From Diorhabda sublineata (lineage: Eukaryota; Arthropoda; Insecta; Coleoptera; Chrysomelidae): a DNA stretch of 64,000 nt. Below the pieces are notes generated by a model. It was not told the DNA's origin, ran no database searches, and was given only the letters and a program-made list of their open reading frames with translations. Below are positions 11,588 to 22,310 of the stretch, one piece after another. The position numbers and the translations under genes are program-made. Location: assembly GCF_026230105.1 (NCBI RefSeq), contig NC_079478.1:30023653-30087652 (forward strand). Direction: 5' to 3'. Numbering within the stretch: position 1 is the first letter of the stretch; each line of letters opens with the position of its first letter.

Positions 11588-14500
11588 ACTAGTACAGTTA
11601 CTAAAGGTATCAGCCTTATCTTATGAAAGTTATCGAATTGTAAACGTTACTAATGGACTGCATATGTATTTTTAGAAATTCTCCATCCAAAGATTATGTG
11701 CAAACTCAAAGGAACGTTAAACAAAAAAAGCAATAAAGATACGGTCTTCTTTGTGAAAACACACGATGAGGCAGTAAAAAACTCATTTCTTTTACTACGA
11801 GAAAATTACAATGTTGGTTTACGAAAGATGTTAATACCAATTAAACTCTTTATGTTGTTATGCTTTATTCCGATATAATGAAGAATCACATTAACATCTA
11901 AAACCTAAGCTAACGTGGGTCCATTTTAGCATAATATCCATCAAAAGGATCCTTACAGACAAATGAAAAATGAAGAGATAGATATTTCATATAATTCAAA
12001 TTTTTGAAATTTCTTTATCTACAGTCTAACGCGTAAGTGAGGAATATCTATTTTTTTGATAAAAACTAATAAATAATTATATTGCTTAAAGGGGGTGTTT
12101 TATATCAATTTTTGAAAACAAATGTTGAAGTGGTGGAATGGTATATCACATTTTTATGTTAGTCAAGATTATAATGAACTCATTCTCATTCATCTTTATT
12201 GAAGTGTTGATATTATTTTATTTTTATTCATGGAATCAAAGTTCTGATCTTCCTTTTTGTACTTTGATCTACCTTCTATTTAAGTTTTAGTACTATCTTC
12301 AATAGAAGATATATTTTCAAACTAAGTTTTTCTGTATTTATTGTATTATTCCACATTGCCTTCAACATAATCTTCTATCAGAATTGCTATAAGAATTGAT
12401 CCGCAGTTTCCTTTGTCTCATTTATCGCTTTTTTACCATTAGGTCTTCAGGTAAAAAATGTGTAGATTATAAAAGATTATTTAAGAACCATGATTCCAAG
12501 TTTTTAAGTGTTTTGTGTTTGGAAATGCTTTCGAAATATTTATATAGATTTTTAAAGTAATTTAATAAGGGAGATCAGCGTAAATAAGTAGAATAGAATA
12601 GTTCAAATCGGTACTTTCAAAGCATTCATTGTTTAAATTTGAAATATTTTTCAAAGTGTGGGTTTTCTATTTCTCGATTATTAGGATTCGAATAATTTTA
12701 AGATTTCTTATTTATTATTTTCTATAATACCTGTGATAGGTAACTTTAGTAACATGATTATACCCACGTGAAATTGGATTTGTATATTATCATGTTATCA
12801 AAATTTTTGTCCAGAGTTTAAAAATGGAATTCTAGACGAAAAAATTGGCATTAGTTCAATCACTATTGATTTTGACTCTAACTTTCCATTCTGTTTATTT
12901 TATAGCTTCTGATATAACCATCATATTAAATAATAATTTCAATGGAATGAATATACAAATTCTTCTTTCATAATATGATTGAATTGGCATTGTAATTTTT
13001 TCATTCTGATACTTTTAATTCAGTTATACCTGACTCAATATCCAACTTTGTAAATTATCTAACGTTTCGTTGATGTATAACAAAGGTAATTACTACTTCT
13101 TGGATCCAACTTCCGGTGAATCCGGGATGAAAATTTGTTGCAAATTGGTTTTGTCAACTTTTTTTGGACTACAAACTTTGTCATCTCACGGGAAAAATTG
13201 GAAATGTTTACAGATGCCTGCGGATGAGAATAAAAGAATGATTACTTAATTTACTTTGTTCACTTTGTTCGGATGTATCATTAGCCACTAAACATTATTA
13301 TTTGACATAACGATAAAATATTATCTTATCTTTTGAAGAAACAGTTACAATTCTAATTACTTTGAATAGAAGAGTAATTTTGAGTTAATATACATAATTA
13401 CCTCACCTCACCTCATAATTACCTCACAAGACAAATTTGTTGACCTTGCATTATTGATAATAACCTGACCATGTACTGAACCAGTAATGATAATAAAATC
13501 AAATTGCTTAATTCTCCATTTCAATTTATTACTCATGAAAACTTTTTACGACGGTCGAAATTACTGATAGTTATTTCGAGGTACGAACTACTAACCATAG
13601 CTTTATCAACATTGTATAGAAACCATTAGGTTATTGATGCTATTTCACATTTAAAAGTTCAATTGAAAAATGATTTATTCCAATAGTACTATAGTAGACT
13701 GCCAAAAATGTGTAATATAACATTTTTAGACGTAGTTGCGCAAAAGTTGCGTTCCTGAACTTTTGTACCTCTCTAATATCTTCCAACTTTGCATCCATTC
13801 ATTTTTCTTCCTCCCGCAACATCTTCAAATACCGTTTTTGCTTTTTGTCGTGAACTTCCTTTCGTTTTGCTTTATTTATTTTCCGTCCGTTCATTGTTTT
13901 TATTTGTCAGTGCTGCTACCAGGTATTCAAATACACACATTTTTCTCTGTTTATATGTTTTGTCTCATCCCACTTCAATAAATAGTTATTTCGAGTTCGT
14001 TTATTTTGTTTACCCAATCTCAACATCTCATCTAAATTTGCAGCATCATACATAGACCTTTGCGCGTTCCAAATTGAAAGTTGATAAGAACGAAGTGCCA
14101 CTAGTAGACATAGAATATCGAGTATATTTATCATTTATAAATGTCTTTCATATTTCTGAAGAGGAGTTTGGAAGTTTGAATCATCTTTAGCAATATGTAT
14201 GATCAAATATAGGAAATAGACAATTGACTAACTTATTTATCTAGTGTTGGCTACTTTGAAACTTAGAAAGGTTTGAAATTTGTGTCATTCTTTACATTAG
14301 ATAATTTTACGAATTTAAAATACATTATTGAAATTCTAATCTCCTTGTAGTGAAATTCCTCCAAAATTTTCAATAGACTCAGTCTTGACTGTTGATAATT
14401 AATTAATAGTAGTAATTAGTAATAGTCAAGATGAGCCCTTCTTGTATATATTTCATTGACCATATCCTGGGAGTGATTGGGTTCGAACACAATACAAATT

Positions 14501-14770
14501 CTTGTTTAAGTCAAATGTGATCTCTGTGGAATCTCTCCAAACGTTCACTAACCACAAACATAGCTTTCCTCGAATGTATCGTTTACGACCATCTCGTTTT
14601 GAATCAACGTATGGGGATATATCTGGAACTGGAGGGCTATTGTTTGGAAATGTCGCATCATTTTATCGGTTACGGAATTAGTGAATTGGGTGTTAAAATT
14701 GTGGTCAGCCTTTCAATCCGATTAAGAGTTGTTGTAGCAAGTCTTAATATTGATAAAATTATTCTATCTA
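11588..14770. other. Long A+T-rich interval with no recognised gene
   Basis: A short direct repeat of ACCTC lies near 13400-13435. A minus-strand ORF at 13916-14134, beginning MINILDILCLLVALRS, has a hydrophobic start and a charged remainder. A lysine/arginine-rich frame continues below it to about 13740, but I cannot identify it. Other ORFs here are within chance. No RNA gene is seen. Confidence 0.45.
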
Positions 14771-14880
14771 CAGAGTGTTTCAAAAAAGGTGATCCCGTCT
14801 CTAGGACAGATAGAAAAAAAATGGGGTTTGCTCAGTAAAAAAGTTTGGTAACGCCATTCGTATTCAAGATAAAGGGCGTT
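14771..14880 (+). repeat. Left TIR of the 14.8-15.95 kb element
   Basis: It contains AAAAAAGGTGATCCCGTCTC and, at the inner end, CGTATTCAAGATAAAGGGCGTT. Both recur inverted at 15833-15950. Confidence 0.85.
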
Positions 14881-15014
14881 AAACTTAAACTTAAACGTCA
14901 TTTAATAAATCAAAAGAGGTACTATTGATAAAACTCGATACAGTGTACTGTTTTCAAGATAACTTGATATGAAAATAATGAAATAATAATCCAAATTTTT
15001 TAAAATGTATTTTT

Positions 15015-15440
15015 TTATGGACGAGGCCACTTTTACGTGGTATGTTTGACTCCCATAATGCACACTACTGGTGTGATGAGAAATCACATGTCAAAAGGGT
15101 GTCACATTACCAAAACTTATTTAAAATTGATGCACAGCAACTTTAGGTGACAAATTAATAGGTTATCACATTCTACCTGGAAATTCAAAGAGTGATATGT
15201 ACCTGGATTTTTTAATCAATCACTTATTCGAGATTTAACGATGAACGAGCGAAGATCTCTTTTTATGCACGACGGAACTACACCGCACTTTGATAGAAGG
15301 GGTCGTAATTGGTTGAGTGAACATTTTCCGAATCGTTGGATTGGTAGAGGTGCAAAAACTCCGATTCAGTAGCCTCCTTGGTCATGCGATTTCAATACCT
15401 TGGATTACACAGTTTGGTCGTATCTTAAATAAAATGTTTA
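15015..15440 (+). pseudogene. DDE transposase relic of the 'HDG-PPHF / RWIGRG' type
   Basis: On the plus strand DEATFT (first catalytic D) lies near 15020. HNAHYWCDEKSHVKRVSHYQ follows, then GDKLIGYHILPG. FMHDGTTPHFDR near 15265 holds the second D, and FPNRWIGRG comes next. A decayed PPWSCDFNTLDYTVWSYLK near 15370-15430 corresponds to PPRSPDLxPxDFFLWGxLK, where the third D sits. This pattern is very common in insect genomes and is often annotated simply as a Tc1-like or uncharacterised transposable-element protein. Stops and frameshifts separate the blocks. It is inactive; its membership of the IS630/Tc1/mariner group is supported by the TA duplication. Confidence 0.8.
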
Positions 15441-15832
15441 TTCTACTCTAAATGAATTCTATTTTATGTTTTGTGATTTTTTGTTTAATCACAACATTTA
15501 TCATTACTTCTTACCAGCATTGGTAATTTTCAAATCATAATTTTCAAATCAAAATATTCCGAAAACGATTGAAAGTATCGAGTATGTTTTTAGTGTAAAA
15601 TTAAATGATGTTTAAGTTAACTTGAAATTTCGCCTAATAAATCTAATATTGAAGAAGTTATGTTCAATACTACTTGGAATGAATTGTGTAACTAATTCCT
15701 TCTATGAGAGTCAGACATACAAACAAATTCAATTCACTCTAAAAACTCATTTGTATGAAGTATCAATACAATGTTGCCAGTAGTTGTGGCAAAATCGTAA
15801 GAAAAGTGTAATATGTGTATTTTTTTTTCTTC

Positions 15833-15950
15833 AACGCCCTCTATCTTGAATACGGATTGCGTTACGAAATTTTTTTATTTAACGAACCGCAAATATTTTT
15901 CAGTTTTCTATCTATCATAGAAACGGGATTACCTTTTTTAGAACACCGTG
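15833..15950 (-). repeat. Right TIR of the 14.8-15.95 kb element
   Basis: This is the inverted match to 14771-14880. It is a few bases longer through small insertions around the AT-rich middle. Confidence 0.85.
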
Positions 15951-16839
15951 TATGAATATAATTGATCGGTAAGAAAGATTCAAATAATAGATACTGATGA
16001 TGACTCAGGTTTTTTATCATTATTTCCATTTATTCTCCCTATTTTATAAATGAAAATGAATTATTACTTCTTACTCTACTCAATAGCGGATATCTTAACG
16101 AATTATTGTATCTTCTCCTATTTGTTCTTTCAACTCTGTCTTCATCAATATCTTTTATTTAATTTATTGTTTAAGATCAATTATTTCAAGATTTACGGCA
16201 AAAATTTTATTTTTTTGGAAATTGTGTGCGTTTGGAAAAATTCCATGGTAAATAGGTTATTTTTTAAAAAACTTAATCTTTATTCATGACCCTAATGAGT
16301 TACGACCCACTAAGCATGAGTTTGTCCTAATTCTTCACGCCCCTCATTGGGCTATCCTACATTTGATACTTCATTTGGACGATAAATGATTGCACAAAAA
16401 ACCGTTATAGAGTTTATTTAATTAAGAGTACTATTATAGTATGGAAGAAATGTAAAATGGAACATTCTGTTTTACATAAAAAGTGAATATAATTCGTTTC
16501 TATGTCTCTAATATTTCCGTACGTTGTATCCAATCATTTTTTCCCATCTTCAATTACCCTTTTTGCTTCTTCTAAACAAATCATTTAGTTGAAATTTTTT
16601 TGTATGGGGAAAAATGTATTGTATGATTGATGAGTGACATATAGATTAGGATTATCCCTACCCCACATATTATGCTTGAAACAGATGAAACACTAATGAA
16701 CTATTTGTCCATTTTAATAATGCTTATGTAAGTGACTCTCAACGGCCCTGACTTTAGGAAGGTTGTACTTGAGTGTAAATTAAGAATTATGTTAAATAAT
16801 ATATTCTTAGAGAGCATTTGTGATAGTGTCGATAGATTT
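15951..16839. other. A+T-rich sequence, no gene recognised
   Basis: The 79-codon plus-strand ORF at 16050-16289 is aromatic- and leucine-rich because of T-richness. I do not consider it coding. Confidence 0.5.
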
Positions 16840-17180
16840 ATGGGTAACTAAGAATAAGCAAAATTCCATTGTCAACTTTTTAAAAAAGCGTGGATAGTCT
16901 CCATCAAGACATAAGAAGCGTTGAAACATAATATCAAGGTCACTGATGTCTCACAATGTTTGTAGATTAGTAGATACTGTTTGTTGAAAAAGTTGTCTCG
17001 ATGCAAATCTGTAATGACAACTTTTGAAGATATTTAAGTTCAAATTTGTCTCTCGACATATTCCTTTATTTGAGACCAGATTAGTTTAATTGGGTCAAAT
17101 GGTGGTAACCGTAACACTATAATTGTTCTTTAGCTAATCTATCTACTCTATAATTCCCAATTTTTTGTCATTGTTATTCA
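16840..17180 (-). mobile_element. IS630/Tc1-like transposase C-terminal fragment
   Basis: The minus strand reads YRVDRLAKEQL, then LPPFDPIKLIWSQIKEYVER (about 17045-17105), then weaker helix residues to about 16850. The L-P-P-(Y/F)-x-P-x-x-x-(I/L)-I-W-(S/A)-x-(I/V)-K-x-Y-V block is the third-catalytic-residue region of a Tc1/IS630-related transposase group seen in insects and other animals. In intact members it is preceded by a deeply conserved D-N-A-P-Y-H motif, which I cannot find here. The catalytic E position in L-N-P-I-E is lost (P-I-K). It is dead and 5' truncated. Confidence 0.6.
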
Positions 17181-18689
17181 CATAAATGCAATCTATCAAT
17201 TTGTCTGTATCAACAAAATATTTATCAATTCTAATATGAGCAACCTATAGTATTTAAGAATTTGACGCCAGTAAACGTACTGTTTGAAAATCTCTGACGA
17301 TTATTTATTATTAGTTAGCTACAAGTTATTTGTTTTGATATTGAATTGTAAATATCTTCTACCTGATGAGATCGCTCAGTTACCTTATTTATGTTACCTA
17401 AAATGACTGAAAAAGTGGAAAAAAGAAATGAAAGAAATTCTTATTCACTTATTTTTGAACTTCTCTGGGAATTACCTATTAGGTTTGAAAGAATTCTACT
17501 AATTTATTTGATAATATTAGACCAATGAATTCAATGTTTAAACTATATTGTTTTGGTACAACTTTTTTATTCCATTTTTTGTAGATTACTGTTATTAAAG
17601 TTGAAGAATTAATCTATTTTTAAGAAAATTGTATCGATTGACCTAGAAGAAGAATTTAAGAGTACTGCTCTATTATAAAAATTTTTCTGATACATATCAT
17701 AAACAAAACACATTTTATCTACAAGATCTAATCAGAATGTTCTTTTTAAATAGTTTTCAGTTTAGTCGGAAGTTTTATGACACTTTTTCCAAGTAAATTT
17801 GATTTAGTTTTCATTTTCTCAACTCGTCTTCCATATTTGTATATTTTGAGAACACTATAAAATTTCAGTATCGTTCAAACTTTGGGTTTTGTAATGTAAA
17901 AAGTTATATTGGACTCGGAAGCCAAATTTTAAATCACACTATTATGTCATAAAACATGTTAGTGATTAGCTAATAAATGACTGCATTTTTATATGACAAC
18001 AGATATTATTAAAAAAACTAATCGGTCGATTGAGTTAGGGCAGTGGTTACTTCAGTTTTAGTCACTTCCATATTTAAAAATAACATTAATTCGCAAACGA
18101 TTTTTTTTTGTTTTGTAGAGCAAAAGCCATAAATTCATTTTACATTTTAACTTTTGTATATGTTGAAGCACAAGCTCTTTTTATCCAGATCTGTTTTATA
18201 TACTCGTTCCTTCTTTAGTCGTTCTCATCCGTATTCCCGTTTGTTCACAGTTTTCCAATTTTTCGTAGCCATGCAACTAACAGGTTCAGGTTGAGGAAAA
18301 TGTGAATAAAATCGAACCAAACCACCAACAAGTACACCAATACCAATGGCAATTCTTAATCAACATAAACCACATTTTACGGCTGCAATCACCTCGAATT
18401 TTCTCAGATAAGTTCAATTTCTTATTCTTTTTCTTCATATCCATTTCGAAAATTGGCTATCATCATAGCTATTTCGACATTGGAAGCTATAGATTAGATT
18501 ATGTTTCACCTACAAATTTCCCCTGGATTACTCATCATGGGGCCAAGATACTGAAGTCTCCATTTACTGAAGGATCTCTACGTCCTCCATTGTTCTCATG
18601 ATTCGACCATGATAATATATCAGCGTCCTACGGGAGCCTCATATCACGAAGGATCCCAGCTTTCACTAGGAATATGCATTGTTTACCCA
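17181..18689. other. A+T-rich interval, no gene recognised
   Basis: A 99-codon plus ORF at 18302-18601 and an 80-codon ORF at 18679-18921 are shadows or chance; the second overlaps a minus-strand LINE. I see nothing else here. Confidence 0.45.
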
Positions 18690-19045
18690 AGATTATACAC
18701 CATACAAGAGGACTGAGAAACTTTTTGATATTTTTAAACGATTCACGAGCTTTCTTGATTTGTATTCATATCTCTTGCTTCTTTCCAGTCTCTCATTTTC
18801 CACATTCAGTTGTTCATTGAGCGCTTCAGTTTATGTGACCATCATATATTTGGTGTCCTTAACTTTCAGTGTAGTATCATATTCTCTACTCCGATGGCAT
18901 CATTTTCGAGGGCTTTGGTAAATATTTTTCCTGAATAGTTGTTGAGAAGGAGTTAAGAAAGAATACACTCCTGTATGACTCTTCACTTGATATCCATTGT
19001 ATTTTGAGCATCAAGTCGAAGAATAGTTATATTTGTTTCAGCAGG
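18690..19045 (-). mobile_element. LINE reverse transcriptase fragment
   Basis: The minus strand reads CILS followed by KIFTKALENDAIGV, the GCILSPLLFNLYSE..F..AL region after reverse transcriptase motif B. After a jump it gives LNEQLNVENERLERSKRYEY, matching the V-E-x-V-x-x-F-K-Y-L stretch beyond motif C, and later an ARESFKNIKKFL-like segment. The catalytic Y-A-D-D block between them is deleted. Residues agree with the LINE type at 54.1-54.96 kb, so they may be the same family. It ends near 18690 without a recognisable tail. Confidence 0.65.
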
Positions 19046-19449
19046 TCTTTCAAGCTTTTTCATCTCTCTTTTTCATTAAAAATCGGATAGCGTCCAATTC
19101 AATATGAAATTTTCTCCTCATATTAGTACCAGTTATTTTTGCTTTAACTTAAGCCACTTCCTGAGCCTCCAAACAAAAGCTACAGTTGATAAACAACTGA
19201 GTTGGAAGGTACGTAAATTGTTTACCTCCAATCTCTAGAAACAGTAAATTGAGTTTGTGAGTGTTATTAATATACATTGTATTCACTTTTGATCGAAAAG
19301 TTTTTTTCATCTATTACCTCTATATGAAACCTTTGTATAATCTAAACTTTAAGTTGCTTCTTCATTCGTATTCAGATGTTTTAGTAGAGCTCACACAGCT
19401 TCTCTAATATTTGCCTAACTGTAGAACAGAACAGGTTCAATTTGACCTT
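19046..19449. other. Spacer between two retroelement pieces
   Basis: This may hold decayed LINE sequence on the minus strand and upstream Penelope-like sequence on the plus strand, but neither can be aligned confidently. Confidence 0.4.
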
Positions 19450-19912
19450 TTTCAAAATTATTTACTACTACCGAATGATCAATCAAAAGCATTCATTCAA
19501 AAAAACAATTATCGAATTATTTGCATAAAAATGATATAACTATAAGTCATGAAGGACATAATACATTATCCAAATATTTCACTAAACTAAAATCTAAAAC
19601 ATCCAAACACAAAAGAAGTGATATTATATATCAAGTGCCTTGTACTAATTGTGACGCTGTCTACAGTCTACATAGGACAAACATCTCAGCATTTAGAAAA
19701 TAGACTAGAAGGTCATCAATATGGTGAAAAAAACTACAATAAAAAACCACGTAATGTCACAAAAACATAAATTTAACGATAAAGATTCAGAAATTCTTTA
19801 AATGGATTTTAATACACAAAAAAGAGAATTTTTAGAAATTCATAGGAGCCAGAATGATAAAAAAGACCTAAATAATTATAGCAAGATTCAAAGCTCTATT
19901 TAGTAAAATTTA
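19450..19912 (+). mobile_element. Penelope-like element 3' end with GIY-YIG endonuclease relic
   Basis: The plus strand reads LSKYFTKLKSKTSKHKR and IIYQVPCTNCDAVYS. After a 7-base duplication (TCTACAG/TCTACAT near 19660) it reads VYIGQTSQHLENRLEGHQY, and then frames with KHKFNDKDSEIL, MDFNTQKREFLEI and LNNYSKIQSSI to about 19905. This is the V-Y-x-I-P-C-x-x-C-x-x-x-Y-I-G-Q-T signature of the GIY-YIG nuclease fused to Penelope-type reverse transcriptases. The conserved downstream catalytic glutamate region reads REFLEI. The reverse transcriptase itself is not visible upstream. It belongs to a different subfamily from the 33.4-34.2 kb copy. Confidence 0.75.
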
Positions 19913-19938
19913 AGACAACTACAATTTAAGACAACTAC
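19907..19938 (+). repeat. Perfect 16-base tandem duplication
   Basis: AATTTAAGACAACTAC occurs twice without a gap, just after the GIY-YIG frame ends. It is probably replication slippage. Confidence 0.85.
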
Positions 19939-21929
19939 GAACAATTTGATCTATGACTAACTAAAAAAAATTAATTTCTATTAACTACCTACTCTAGTAC
20001 TAAAAAAGGGATGGTGACGATTTAGATATTCGAAAATCATGAAACCATTAAGAATTATATTTTATAATGAGGACAAAAATAATTTTGACAAATTATATTG
20101 GGCAAACTTAAAAACAGGTCAAAGTTATGAAGAGAAGCATCCATCTAAACAATTTTCGCTTCAACTGCAGTAGTTGTAATATTAAAAACTGCACAGAAAT
20201 CAATCAGATTCTTAAGCTCTTCATAATTTAAGGAATAATTGAACACATCAGTGCAGTGTTGTAATAAATCTAGAATTGCAGAAAAATATAACAATACAAT
20301 TATTTTCAATAACAATTATAATATTTTTTATATTTAAGAACAAAAAAGTCTATTACTATAGAGTGGAAAACCCATATAGAATTAACCTATTACTTCTCAA
20401 TTTCTACTCAATTATGAAGAATACTGGAAACATCGAATCCAAATTAGAAATTAACGAGAAGCGTGATCTCTACATTACAACATTTTTTGATAATAAGTAC
20501 CAACGGCATAATTTTCGAGGAGGTTTTGTGAAAATTTCTTCCGATGAGACGTTGGAAAGGAGTGGATAAAGAAGACTCCTTTACAGGACTCCTTGTTTGA
20601 GTTCCACTGCATTCGTCAGTTTGGACTGAATGCGAAGAAACACATTTTCTTGTCAATAACAAGTACGAACCTCAATATCTTTTAATACGAAATCCGGATG
20701 GACGCCTATTAAATAATTTTAATTATTACAGAAATAAAATTAGATAAGAATAGAGTCATGTAATTACCAAAATTCCCTACAATACTCTCACAACACTCTT
20801 TGATGTCCTTCAAGAGATATGTTAAGACATGGCGCTTAGATTAGCTACTCCATATTCCATTGAATCATCCAATGTTAGGATGAGTTTGAACGATATATAT
20901 CAAATCTTTTTTTCCGTTTAAAAAATTGAGAGTTGTTCTTTTCGTTTGAGAAATTCACATTGTAGATGAAGATCATCTGAAATTGTACAATGAATCGGTT
21001 GAGAAGATAAATTGCGGAAAATTCATATAACATATTGTGACGGACAAATCCGATATCTTTGAACTAATGGGAGCCATAACCGTATCTTTTGACCTTATCA
21101 ATGGTTCACAAATATAAATATAAAATTATTTATGTGAATAAAAAATTCGTTCACGTAGCTGTTATTCAATTTTTCAGATTTTCTTTAACAAATCTGAAGT
21201 CAGATATTTTAAATTATATAAATTAAATAAATATACAATGAAATAATATTTTCCTTGATAATCATCTCATTTTTTACGGATAGTAGGTCATAAACAGTGC
21301 CAAATTCAAGAAGAAATAACTAACATTCTCTCAAATGCTGGTGAAAGAAGCTAGTACTGATCGTGAGAAATTGGAAAATAACTTCAAATGAACTAGGACC
21401 TCTGACGTACTCCATTTTCATGGCATCATATTTATATATTATCTACATCGTAGCAATTTCAACTAAATTAGGAAAAACTTCACCTTTACGCCCATTCTGG
21501 ATTTACATTGATGAGGAACAAAACTAAATAAAACCATTGAATGACTACAATGTGTTGAAGTAGATTCCTTAACAGTTTTGAATTATTCACTTGTCTCGAA
21601 TACATCTAATTAGACCTTTAATGTTATTTAGTTTACTTTTGAAAGACTTATTTAAACTTTCATGATTCTATTCAAATATCAATAACAATATTTATAATAT
21701 ATGTGGATTGAATTGTTTGGAATTTATATATTTTGTATTGCTGGAAAAAATTTCTTTTGACCAATATCCAGTTTATGAAAATCGGCTAGCTATAACCGAA
21801 CTTTTTTTCATCATGAGTTTCCCACTTTCCCCCATCTCTCATTTAAAGAGACAGGTTAACACTTTTAACCTGAAAAATACGCAGAATTTGTTGAAGATCT
21901 CGATTATCTTATATAAAGTGCCACATTAA
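19939..21929. other. A+T-rich interval, no gene recognised
   Basis: Short ORFs at 20276-20569, 20444-20662 and 21708-21929 show no known motif. Nothing else stands out. Confidence 0.45.
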
Positions 21930-22310
21930 TAATACATTACGCACCTATGGAGAAAAATAGGGCATTCTCGCCCGCGATTTTTGTCACCCGAGCCGAAGGA
22001 GAGAATGCCCTACTTTTCTCCCGTGGTGCGTATACTATTTTTTCTCTCGCCGGGATGAAAAGTTCGTCCTTGACGTGTTCTATTTCAATATCACTAGAAT
22101 CGTCTAGATTAACTTTTTTTATATAATATACTGAATGTCGTGTGAAGCAAACTATCATCTAGAGTAAACATGACGATAAACAAGTCGTTAAGTCGTTGCT
22201 ACGATACCGAGAGCAAAAGAAAGTTCTTCGCGGGAGAGAATAGGCTACTTTTGTCAGGTATACCAGGAGCGAAAAGCGAGCTTTTCATCCCTGGCAATAA
22301 CTTCCATGCG
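21930..22310. repeat. CpG-rich fold-back sequence
   Basis: Arms 21940-21969 and 22001-22030 form a hairpin matching at 26 of 30 positions, including GGAGAAAAATAGGGCATTCTC against its near-exact reverse complement. A third, direct relative of the second arm (GAGAGAATAGGCTACTTTTGTC) lies at about 22235-22257. GGGATGAAAAGTTCG (22052-22066) pairs with CGAGCTTTTCATCCC (22277-22291) at 14 of 15 positions. The region is far richer in CG dinucleotides than its surroundings. A minus-strand ORF at 21937-22158 ends SRAFSPSARVTKIAGENALF and continues as other open frames to about 22440. I do not recognise it, but the ORF and arms could belong to one repeated element. Confidence 0.6.

Larger units (their letters stand above)
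14771..15950 (+). mobile_element. DDE transposon with long TIRs and TA target duplication
   Basis: Inverted repeats of about 110-118 bases lie at 14771-14880 and 15833-15950. The outer ends read CAGAGTGTTTCAAAAAAGGT and, inverted, CACGGTGTTCTAAAAAAGGT. TA flanks both sides (14769-14770 and 15951-15952), the duplication made by IS630/Tc1/mariner-type elements. Inside is a plus-strand transposase relic at 15015-15440. At 1180 bases it lacks most of the N-terminal coding region, so it is an internally deleted copy. Boundaries are well supported. Confidence 0.85.

Noticed and set aside
14475..14495. GGTTCGAACAC, like a tRNA or SINE B box
   Set aside because: No A box at a suitable distance, no cloverleaf and no tail, so it is probably chance.
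16050..16289. 79-codon ORF that looks like a membrane protein
   Set aside because: The phenylalanine, leucine and tyrosine content follows from T-rich sequence, and no motif or neighbouring gene supports it.
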